A stretch of 36,484 nt of DNA from Thermoleophilaceae bacterium. Lineage in GTDB: Bacteria > Actinomycetota > Thermoleophilia > Solirubrobacterales > Thermoleophilaceae. The position numbers and the translations under genes were made by a program. The notes under the pieces were generated by a model that was not told the DNA's origin, did not search any database, and saw only the letters and a list, made by a program, of their open reading frames with translations. Positions 17,580 to 23,597 of the stretch are shown piece by piece. Numbering within the stretch: the first letter of the stretch is position 1; each line of letters begins with the position of its first letter. The stretch is taken from contig DASUWY010000036.1 in NCBI GenBank assembly GCA_036378175.1, positions 1 to 36,484 on the forward strand. Direction: 5' to 3'.

Positions 17580-18162
17580 GCACCAACGCAATCACGGTTT
17601 CGGTGCCGGGCGCCACCTGCGTGTGCCCGGCATCGCTGACCACGACCCCCTCGGGGTGGTCGCGGAACTCGTCCCAGCCCTCGCTGAGCAGCTCGCCGGG
17701 GCGGCCGGCCGCGCGCCATTCGTCGAAGCGGTCCCGGTGCCGGGTGCCGAACTGCTCGACGCACATGAGCGACGCGTGCCCCGCCTGCGCCATCGCCTTG
17801 CCCGCCGTGCGCATCACGCCGGGCTGGATCACGTAGGTCATCGCCGGCTCGCGCTCGTCCTGCTCCTCTTCCTTCGGCCGTGGAGCGTCCGTGAAGGGCT
17901 TGAGCGCTTCCAGCAGCGATGAGCGGTCGGACCGGCGGCGTGGTGGCAGGCAGAGGAGCACGTCCTGCTGGACGGCGCAGGGCTCCTCGTCGCGCACCCG
18001 AACGAAGTCCGCCTCGTCAGCCCTGAGCGCCACCTTGCGCGGCCGATCGTGCCACTCCTCGAACGGGCCGAAGCGCTCCACGCAGCCCACGGCCGCCGCG
18101 CCCGCGGACGCCATCGCCCGCTCGAGCGAGAAGGGCACGCCCGTGCGAACGACGTAGTACAT
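17551..18162 (-). CDS. Tandem PTH2-like (archaeal-type peptidyl-tRNA hydrolase) protein
   Basis: 203 residues from ATG 18162. It contains two copies of the PTH2 start: MYYVVRTGVPFSLERAMASAG (residues 1-21) and, after an acidic linker of about 40 residues, MTYVIQPGVMRTAGKAMAQAG (from about residue 103), each followed by a Cys-Val-Glu-x-Phe-Gly segment. The second copy ends with SDAGHTQVAPGTETVIALVP, close to the DAGxTQxxPGTxTV end of PTH2. The first copy lacks this end and has a different strand (VQQDVLLCLPP), so it looks degenerate. PTH2 frees tRNA from stalled peptides in archaea and eukaryotes; catalytic activity here is unproven. An in-frame TTG at 18213 lies in a terminator-like A/T tract, so I prefer the ATG, although its ribosome site is weak. 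Confidence 0.75.
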   Translation of the reverse strand: MYYVVRTGVPFSLERAMASAGAAAVGCVERFGPFEEWHDRPRKVALRADEADFVRVRDEEPCAVQQDVLLCLPPRRRSDRSSLLEALKPFTDAPRPKEEEQDEREPAMTYVIQPGVMRTAGKAMAQAGHASLMCVEQFGTRHRDRFDEWRAAGRPGELLSEGWDEFRDHPEGVVVSDAGHTQVAPGTETVIALVPSPRGSRRA

Positions 18163-18198
18163 GACCCATGGGTCGTCCGCATCCCTCTGCGCGTTGGC

Positions 18199-18293
18199 TA
18201 CCGACTCAGACAAAAAAATTGACCACCCGTCAAACGAATTGACCCCCAGTCAAACGAATTGACCCCCAGTCAATCGCTTTGTCTAAGTCGGTA
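18199..18293. repeat. Nested palindrome: three 15-bp dyads inside a 16-bp inverted repeat
   Basis: Outer arms 18199-18214 and 18278-18293 are 16-nt inverted repeats with one mismatch. Inside are three TTGAC-N5-GTCAA dyads at 18219-18233, 18239-18253 and 18259-18273, set at an exact 20-bp period with ACGAA spacers. The last two units are identical over 20 bases. This stretch fills most of the gap between the HAD gene and the PTH2-like gene. Confidence 0.95.
18212..18233 (-). terminator. Possible intrinsic terminator downstream of the HAD/kinase pair
   Basis: On the minus strand the third dyad (TTGAC-N5-GTCAA) is followed directly by seven T. The stem is only 5 bp, so it is weak on its own; the two preceding stems may help. 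Confidence 0.4.
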
Positions 18294-18312
18294 GCGCGCG
18301 CGGAGGAGGTGG

Positions 18313-18918
18313 TCAGCGCAGCTCGAGGCCGAGGAGTCGCTCGAGTTCGGGCAGCGTTGAGTCGGCGCCGCGATGGAGGATGCCGGTGATTCCGACTGCC
18401 TCGGCGCCGTCGATGTTCTCGCGCAGGTCGTCCACGAAGACGCACTCGCTTGCGGGCAGGTCGAGCTTCGTGAGAGTGAGCTCGAAGATCTCCGGGCTCG
18501 GCTTGTGGAGCCCCACCTCGCCGGAGATCACGATCTCGTCGAAGATCGAGCGCCAGTCGGCCACGTCATAGCTCGTGCCGCCCCACGAATTGGAGATCAC
18601 GGCGGTGCGGATGCCGGCGTCGTGCGCGCGGCGCATGGCCTCGATCATCGGCTCGTCGGGACCCACCCCGGCGAACAGTCGCTCAACGAGCCCCTCGGTC
18701 CGCGTCACACCGAGGTGTGGCGCGAAGCGCGGCTCGAACTCCTCCACCGTGAGGTCGCCGCGCTCGAGCGCGCGCAGCTCGGCCAGCGCCTCGGGGTTGT
18801 CGCGGAAGGTGCGCTTGACGGTGTCTGCCGGCAATCCCTCGGCAGCGCAGAACGCCTTGAAGGATTCGAAGACGTTTGTGGTGAGAACGCCGCCGAAGTC
18901 GGTGAGGAGGCCCTTCAC
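18313..18918 (-). CDS. HAD-superfamily hydrolase
   Basis: 201 residues from GTG 18918, which overlaps the upstream kinase stop (GTGA). HAD motif I is TDFGGVL with the nucleophilic Asp but Gly at the +2 position, as in YihX- or ACAD10-type HADs; motif II ISNSWGG, motif III Lys in HKPSPEIFELTL, motif IV FVDDLRENI. Probably a phosphatase with a helical cap. Tight coupling to the kinase-like gene copies the HAD plus APH order of the N-terminal half of vertebrate ACAD10. The substrate is not known. Confidence 0.92.
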   Translation of the reverse strand: MKGLLTDFGGVLTTNVFESFKAFCAAEGLPADTVKRTFRDNPEALAELRALERGDLTVEEFEPRFAPHLGVTRTEGLVERLFAGVGPDEPMIEAMRRAHDAGIRTAVISNSWGGTSYDVADWRSIFDEIVISGEVGLHKPSPEIFELTLTKLDLPASECVFVDDLRENIDGAEAVGITGILHRGADSTLPELERLLGLELR

Positions 18919-19994
18919 GAGGCGGGCGGCGGGCGCTCGGTGATCCCGAGCGCCGCCTCGGCCAGCATCGGCACGCCCTTGTCGAACAGCTTCAGGTACT
19001 CGTCGTCGGTCGTGCCCATCATGAAGCGCTTGTAGTTGCCCTCCATGAACACCGCCGCCTTCCAGAGCGCGAGCGCCTGGTACCAGCGCAGGTCGGACAC
19101 CGAGCGGCCGGAGAGCTCCGCGTAGCGGGCCACGAGCTCGTCCCGGGTCGGGAAGCCCTCGCCGTGCGTGACGGTGGTGAGGTCGAACATCGTGCCAGTC
19201 GGGTCGTCGCGCTCCGACCAGGTGGCCGTCATGTAGCCGATGTCGGCGAGCGGATCGCCGATCGTGGCCATCTCCCAGTCGAAGATCGCCACGAGCTGCG
19301 CCGGCGCGGCGTCGGCGAACATCGTGTTGCCGAGGCGGAAGTCGCCATGGACGATCGTCGCCTCGGGCGACTCCGGCTTGTTCTCCGCGAGCCACTGGTA
19401 CAGCTCCTCGACGAGTGGCAGCTCGCGCGTCTTGTTGTGCTCCCACAGCCCGGTGAAGCGGCGCAGCTGGCGGTCGAGATAGCCGGTGGGCTTGCCGAAG
19501 CCCTCGAGGCCGCAGTCGCGCCAGTCGAGCGCGTGCACCTCCGCGAGTGCGCGGATCAGCTCGTCGGCGATCTGCGCGCGGCCTTCAGGGTTGTCCAGGG
19601 CGGGCGGGATCGTGTTCGTGATCACCGTGCCGCGCATGAACTCCATCACGTAGAACGGCACGCCGAGGATCGACTCGTCATCGCTCGCCGCGAGCACGCG
19701 CGGGGTGCGAATGCGGCCCTCCACGGCCCGCAGGAGACGCGCCTCGCGCAGCACGTCATGCGCGGACGGCGGCAGCGGCGGGCGGGGCGGGCGGCGCAGC
19801 ACGAAGGTTGCCTCGCTGCGCCGGATCAGATACGTCACGTTCGAGTGGCCTTCGCCGATCCGCTCGGCTTCCACTGGCCCGCTGCCAAGTCCATGCTCGT
19901 CCAGGAAGGCCTCGAGCGGATCTCGGACGATGAGCGGCGGCAGCTCCTGCTCGGCTGCCTGGGCCGGGGTGTCGACGATCTCGAGCGACGCCAT
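18915..19994 (-). CDS. Aminoglycoside-phosphotransferase-like kinase (ACAD10/11 N-terminal type)
   Basis: 359 residues. APH-fold kinase: ERIGEGHSNVTYLI and FVLRRPP (nucleotide loop and Lys/Arg region), EFMRGTVI hinge, catalytic loop IVHGDFRLGNTMF and the metal-binding Asp in IFDWEMATIGDPLAD, then YMTATW. These fit the APH subgroup fused to acyl-CoA dehydrogenase in ACAD10/ACAD11, and LvaA of the levulinate pathway, which phosphorylates 4-hydroxyacyl-CoA. No dehydrogenase gene lies next to it. True antibiotic resistance is unlikely. ATG 19994; a weak AAAGGA lies further upstream. Confidence 0.9.
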   Translation of the reverse strand: MASLEIVDTPAQAAEQELPPLIVRDPLEAFLDEHGLGSGPVEAERIGEGHSNVTYLIRRSEATFVLRRPPRPPLPPSAHDVLREARLLRAVEGRIRTPRVLAASDDESILGVPFYVMEFMRGTVITNTIPPALDNPEGRAQIADELIRALAEVHALDWRDCGLEGFGKPTGYLDRQLRRFTGLWEHNKTRELPLVEELYQWLAENKPESPEATIVHGDFRLGNTMFADAAPAQLVAIFDWEMATIGDPLADIGYMTATWSERDDPTGTMFDLTTVTHGEGFPTRDELVARYAELSGRSVSDLRWYQALALWKAAVFMEGNYKRFMMGTTDDEYLKLFDKGVPMLAEAALGITERPPPAS

Positions 19995-20058
19995 TGGGAG
20001 CGCGGAATCCTTTCAATTCGCGGGAAGAACTGCGCGGGCGGGGGCGTCTCTGCGGGTA

Positions 20059-20802
20059 ATGGCCCCACGCGCCCGGTCCGTCGCGATAGCGGCCGCCTGC
20101 TGGCTCCTCACCTTGGCAGGCGCCGCTCGTGCCGTGGATGACCACTCGGTGAGCGTCAAGAGCTTCTCGTTCACCGACGCGTCTTCCGGCACGTCCACCA
20201 CCGTCATCCCCGAGGGGGACTCGGTCACATGGCGTTGGGACGGCCCCGGGACGAACCATTCGGTCACGTCCGACCCCGGCTCGGCGATGACCTTCGACTC
20301 TGACGCGACCAATCCCACGCACAGCCACCCGGTCGGGGACACGTTCACCGTGGTGTTCCCCACCTCCGGGTGCTTCCAGTACCACTGCTCCGTGCACGCC
20401 TCGATGCACGGTCAGGTGCAGGTGGGCACCGGGGTCTGCCCGCCCCCGCCCCCGCCAGGCGGAGCGGACGGCGGTGGAGGCGGTGGTGGCGGAAACGGAC
20501 CGCCGCCACCCCCGCCTCCAGCGCCGCCCGTGGTGGACACCACCGCGCCCGCCTTCAGCGCCGTAAGGGAGAGGTCGAAGAAGCTCGTGTTCACGCTGTC
20601 GGAGCCCGCGAAGGTCACGATCAGGGTGCGCAGGGCACACAAGCTCGTGAAGACCTTCCACGTGTCCGGCAAGCGGGGGTCGAACAGCTTCAGGCTCACG
20701 CACCGCGGCCTCAAGAAGGGCGTGAGGTACGCGGCCACGATCACTGCCGTGGACGGCGCCGGCAACGTCTCGCCGGCCAGGCACGTGACCCTGAAGCTCT
20801 AG
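20059..20802 (+). CDS. Secreted cupredoxin (plastocyanin-like) with Pro/Gly linker and C-terminal beta domain
   Basis: 247 residues. Signal peptide (SVAIAAACWLLTLAGAARA), then a type-1 copper domain (about 28-115) with ligands His in TNHSV and Cys, His, Met in the run GCFQYHCSVHASMHG. A Pro-rich and Gly-rich linker (about 130-158) leads to a C-terminal domain with LVFTLSEPAKVTIRV and TITAVDGAGNVSPA, which resembles the domain of the secreted protein at 1964-2542. Likely an extracytoplasmic electron carrier or copper protein anchored by the second domain. Start: ATG 20059 just before the signal peptide; longer upstream frames are antisense to the kinase gene. Confidence 0.9.
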   Translation: MAPRARSVAIAAACWLLTLAGAARAVDDHSVSVKSFSFTDASSGTSTTVIPEGDSVTWRWDGPGTNHSVTSDPGSAMTFDSDATNPTHSHPVGDTFTVVFPTSGCFQYHCSVHASMHGQVQVGTGVCPPPPPPGGADGGGGGGGGNGPPPPPPPAPPVVDTTAPAFSAVRERSKKLVFTLSEPAKVTIRVRRAHKLVKTFHVSGKRGSNSFRLTHRGLKKGVRYAATITAVDGAGNVSPARHVTLKL

Positions 20803-21233
20803 ATCTCGTCCAGATGGCGGACGTTGTCCACGTCCGACGCGTCGTCGCTCGGCGCTCCCTCGAACCACGCGTCGAGGATCTCCTCGAGGAGCGCCTCGCT
20901 GGTCGTGCGCAGAGACAGCGCGAGCACGTTGGCGTCGTTCCACTTGCGCGCGCCGGCGGCCGTCTCGGAGTCGCCGCACAGCGCGGCGCGGATCCCCGGC
21001 ACCTTGTTCGCCGCGATCGACGCTCCGGTGCCGGTCCAGCAGCACACGATGCCCTGCTCGGCGCGCCCCTCGGCCACGTCGCGAGCCGCGGCCTCGCTCG
21101 CCCACGCCCAGTCGTCGCGCTCCGAATCGTTCAGCGCGCCGTGCACGATCGGGTCGTGGCCGCGCTTGCGGAGTTCCTCCACCACGGCGTCGGCCACGCC
21201 GGTTCGTTCGTCTGCGGCAACAGCGATTTTCAC
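20799..21233 (-). CDS. rpiB: RpiB/LacAB-family sugar-phosphate isomerase
   Basis: 144 residues from GTG 21233. Ribose-5-phosphate isomerase B-type fold: starts VKIAVAADE, contains GIVCCWTGTGASIAANK (family: active-site Cys followed by GTGxGxxxxANK), IRAALCGD and RKWNDANVLALS. I prefer GTG 21233 over ATG 21242 because the family begins at this strand and a TACGAT box ends 7 nt upstream, overlapping that ATG. Interconverts ribose- and ribulose-5-phosphate or a related sugar phosphate. Stops interlock with the cupredoxin gene at CTAG (20799-20802). Confidence 0.88.
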   Translation of the reverse strand: MKIAVAADERTGVADAVVEELRKRGHDPIVHGALNDSERDDWAWASEAAARDVAEGRAEQGIVCCWTGTGASIAANKVPGIRAALCGDSETAAGARKWNDANVLALSLRTTSEALLEEILDAWFEGAPSDDASDVDNVRHLDEI

Positions 21234-21240
21234 GAACCGC

Positions 21241-21250
21241 ATCGTAGTCT
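21241..21250. promoter_or_regulatory. Shared bidirectional -10 element (ATCGTAGTCT) of rpiB and the Fpg/Nei gene
   Basis: It fits ANNNTANNNT. The plus strand gives TAGTCT, 7 nt before GTG 21258; the minus strand gives TACGAT, 7 nt before GTG 21233. The arrangement is symmetrical, and both mRNAs would be leaderless. Confidence 0.65.
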
Positions 21251-21257
21251 TGAAGCT

Positions 21258-22106
21258 GTGCCCGAACTTCCCGAAGTTGAGATCACCGCCCGCCGCCTGA
21301 ACCGCGAGCTGAGCGGCCACACGGTCGAGTCGGCACTCGCGCCCGGCATGGTGACGATGAAGACGTTCGACCCGCCGCTCGACGCTCTCGCCGGCCGCGA
21401 GATCACCGGCGTCCGGCGCGCCGGCAAGATGCCGATCGTCGAGTTCGGCGACCTCTCGCTGCTCATCCACCTGATGTCGGCAGGGCGGCTCCAGCTCTTC
21501 GACAAGCGGGCGTCACTGCGCGACAAGCGCTCGCGCATCCTCGTCCGCATCGACGACGGCCGCGAGCTGCGGCTTCGCGAGTTCGGCACGCAGCAGCGCG
21601 CCTGGGGCAAGCTGCTTCCCACGGAGAAGGTGGACGAGGACGAGGCGGTTGCCACGCTCGGCCCAGAGGCCTGGCCGGCTCCGCCACTCGACCAGTTCGC
21701 CGAGCTGATCGACCAGCCGCGCCACCTCCACCCGCTGCTGCGGGACCAGCGCGTGATCGCCGGGATCGGCCGCTCCTGGGTGGACGAGATCCTGTGGGAG
21801 GCCGAGCTCTCGCCCTTCGCGCAGGGCAATCAACTGGACGAGGAACAGGTGTCGCGCCTGCACGGCGCGATCGACGACGTTCTCGGCCGCACGCTCGCCC
21901 ACTACGAGGAGGTGGTGGGCGACTCGCTGCCCGACAAGGCGCCGATGCCGCTGAAGGTGCACGCCAAGCAGGGCGAGCCCTGTCCGCGCTGCGGCGAGAC
22001 GCTCTGCGCCGTCTTCTTCAAGGACCACGTGACCACGTACTGTCCCGCGGAGCAGACGGGCGGGCGGGTGCTGAAGGACCGCCGCCTGTCGAGGTTGCTC
22101 AAATGA
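21258..22106 (+). CDS. Fpg/Nei-family DNA glycosylase with altered zinc finger
   Basis: 282 residues from GTG 21258. The mature N-terminus PELPEVE provides the catalytic Pro and Glu, with Lys57 in RRAGKMPIV and the H2TH region (QRVIAGIGRSWVDEILW). Removes oxidised bases and cuts the strand. The C-terminal finger keeps CPRCG (Cys242, Cys245) and Cys262 but has Glu265 (CPAEQ) where the fourth Cys (CPxC) is expected; Cys250 might substitute. The tail TGGRVLKDRRLSRLLK extends beyond the usual end. Bcp peroxiredoxin follows with an ATGA overlap, so oxidative-damage repair and peroxide removal are co-expressed. Confidence 0.92.
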   Translation: MPELPEVEITARRLNRELSGHTVESALAPGMVTMKTFDPPLDALAGREITGVRRAGKMPIVEFGDLSLLIHLMSAGRLQLFDKRASLRDKRSRILVRIDDGRELRLREFGTQQRAWGKLLPTEKVDEDEAVATLGPEAWPAPPLDQFAELIDQPRHLHPLLRDQRVIAGIGRSWVDEILWEAELSPFAQGNQLDEEQVSRLHGAIDDVLGRTLAHYEEVVGDSLPDKAPMPLKVHAKQGEPCPRCGETLCAVFFKDHVTTYCPAEQTGGRVLKDRRLSRLLK

Positions 22107-22561
22107 TTGCCGCCGGAGACCGCGCTCCAGACTTCGCCCTGCAGAATCAGGACGGCCACACCGTCAAGCTGTCCGACTTCGAGGGCAGGACGGTGATTCT
22201 CTACTTCTATCCGAAGGCCGACACGCCCGGCTGCACCACGCAGGCGTGTGGGATCCGCGACCGCAGCGGGGAGTACGAGGCGGCCGGCGCGGTGGTGCTC
22301 GGCGTCTCGCCTGACGAGCCGGGTGCGCTCCGCAGGTTCGCCGACAAGTACGACCTGCCCTTCACGCTGCTCTCCGACTCGGAGCACCAGGTGGCTGAGG
22401 CCTACGGCGTGTGGGCTGAGAAGTCGATGTACGGGCGCAAGTACTGGGGCAACCTGCGGGCGACCTTCGTGATCGACGGCGGTGGGAGAATCAGCCATGT
22501 GTTCCCGAAGGTGTCGCCGAAGACTCACGACGACGTGGTGCTGGAGGCACTCACCGGATGA
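22103..22561 (+). CDS. bcp: Peroxiredoxin of the Bcp/PrxQ type
   Basis: 152 residues. Thiol peroxidase: APDFALQNQDG, then YFYPKADTPGCTTQACG with peroxidatic Cys44 and resolving Cys49, the classic spacing of Bcp. GRKYWGNLRATFVID is also typical. ATG overlaps the glycosylase stop (ATGA), and its own stop overlaps the next start. Cytoplasmic. Confidence 0.96.
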   Translation: MIAAGDRAPDFALQNQDGHTVKLSDFEGRTVILYFYPKADTPGCTTQACGIRDRSGEYEAAGAVVLGVSPDEPGALRRFADKYDLPFTLLSDSEHQVAEAYGVWAEKSMYGRKYWGNLRATFVIDGGGRISHVFPKVSPKTHDDVVLEALTG

Positions 22562-22839
22562 CTTCCGAGCAGAAGTTCACCGCTGACCAGGCGCGGGAGG
22601 TGGGCGAGAAGATCGGCATCGACTGGGCGAACGCTCCTTTCGACGTCGAGCAGTTCCGGATGGGCATGGACGTGGAGCTCGAACACGGCGCGCACGACCC
22701 GGCCACCAATGTGACGGACGACGACGAGATCACCACGGGCAAGATCGCCCTCGCCCATCTGAACGAGTTCCCGGACTACTACACGCGGCTCGCGAAGATG
22801 GAGGCCGAGGCCGAGCGCGACTGGGCTAGCGGCGCGTAG
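22558..22839 (+). CDS. Small conserved protein (resembles DUF5661)
   Basis: 93 residues. ATG overlaps the bcp stop (ATGA). Contains IGIDWANAPFDVEQFRMGMDVELEHGAHDP and GKIALAHLNEFPDYYTRL, the conserved blocks of a small soluble protein family I recall as DUF5661. Function unknown. Tail overlaps the convergent methyltransferase by 14 nt. Confidence 0.88.
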   Translation: MTSEQKFTADQAREVGEKIGIDWANAPFDVEQFRMGMDVELEHGAHDPATNVTDDDEITTGKIALAHLNEFPDYYTRLAKMEAEAERDWASGA

Positions 22840-23563
22840 CGAGAAAGGCCGAATGGCCGCGGCCGAAGTGCACGGCGCTGCCGTACGCGCCGAGCTGGCG
22901 CGCCTCGAAGCCCGCGCCCTCGAGCCCCTTCAGCACGTCCTGCACCTCGTAGAGGCGCAGCCGGTGTAGCTCGTCGCTGCGGCGGAAGCCGCCGTCCACC
23001 TGCCTGAACACCGTGATGCGGCGCTCGAGCGTGCGCGCCGCGTGGTCCTCGGACGCCTCCAGGCAGAGCATCCAGTCCGGCCCCTCGCTCCAGTCCCGGC
23101 GCGGGCCGCCGCGCTCGCGACCGGGCTCGGCGATGTCGAAGAGGAACAGCCCGCCCGGCTCGAGCGACTCGAAGACGCGCTGGAAGATGACGCCGAGCGC
23201 CTCGTCGCCCGCCCGCTCGTCGAACGCGTAGTTGAAGCACTCGCCGATCGCTGCCACCGCCACGCAGGGAGGTAGCTCGGCATCGAGCAGGGAGGCATTG
23301 AGGAACGTGGCCTGAGGCGCGCGAGTGCGCGCTATCTCCACCAGGTCGGGCGATACCTCCACGCCGAACAGGTCGTATCCGTGCTCGGTCACCAGTTGAG
23401 CGGTGATCCCGCTCCCCGAGCCGAGCTCCACCACCAAGCCGCTCTCGAATCCCTGGCGCGCGAGCAGCCTCAGCAGCGTCTCGCCGCCCGCTCGTGCGAG
23501 GTGGCCGAACGCCTGGTCGTGCACGTACGCGAGGTCGCGACCGTAAAACGAGTCGGAATTCAC
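22826..23563 (-). CDS. SAM-dependent methyltransferase (class I)
   Basis: 245 residues from GTG 23563. SAM-binding motif I VVELGSGSGITAQL, the acidic end of strand 2 (LFGVEVSPDLVEIAR), motif with AVAAIGECFNYAF, and SLEPGGLFLFDIAEPG. The C-terminal sheet fits small-molecule methyltransferases; the substrate is unknown. A TACGAT box ends 7 nt before the GTG and there is no Shine-Dalgarno, so probably leaderless. Confidence 0.9.
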   Translation of the reverse strand: MNSDSFYGRDLAYVHDQAFGHLARAGGETLLRLLARQGFESGLVVELGSGSGITAQLVTEHGYDLFGVEVSPDLVEIARTRAPQATFLNASLLDAELPPCVAVAAIGECFNYAFDERAGDEALGVIFQRVFESLEPGGLFLFDIAEPGRERGGPRRDWSEGPDWMLCLEASEDHAARTLERRITVFRQVDGGFRRSDELHRLRLYEVQDVLKGLEGAGFEARQLGAYGSAVHFGRGHSAFLATRR

Positions 23564-23570
23564 GGCGCCA

Positions 23571-23576
23571 ATCGTA
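23571..23576 (-). promoter_or_regulatory. -10 candidate (TACGAT) of the methyltransferase
   Basis: Minus-strand TACGAT, 7 nt before GTG 23563. Leaderless geometry. Confidence 0.5.
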
Positions 23577-23585
23577 CGGAGGCGT

Positions 23586-23591
23586 TAGCGT
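23586..23591 (+). promoter_or_regulatory. -10 candidate (TAGCGT) of the patatin-like gene
   Basis: Plus-strand TAGCGT, 6 nt before ATG 23598. Leaderless geometry; a GGAGG lies too far upstream (about 17 nt) to be the ribosome site. Confidence 0.5.
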
Positions 23592-23597
23592 CGCTCT

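Noticed and set aside
18163-18213. TTG 18213 as start of the PTH2-like gene
   Set aside because: It lies in the A/T tract of the terminator-like block, and the protein's first strand begins at ATG 18162.
18219-18273. CRISPR array
   Set aside because: The units are 15-bp dyads with constant 5-bp spacers, far too short and identical; no cas genes.
18915-19994. Aminoglycoside resistance kinase
   Set aside because: The sequence fits the ACAD10/11-type APH subgroup, and the HAD neighbour points to metabolism.
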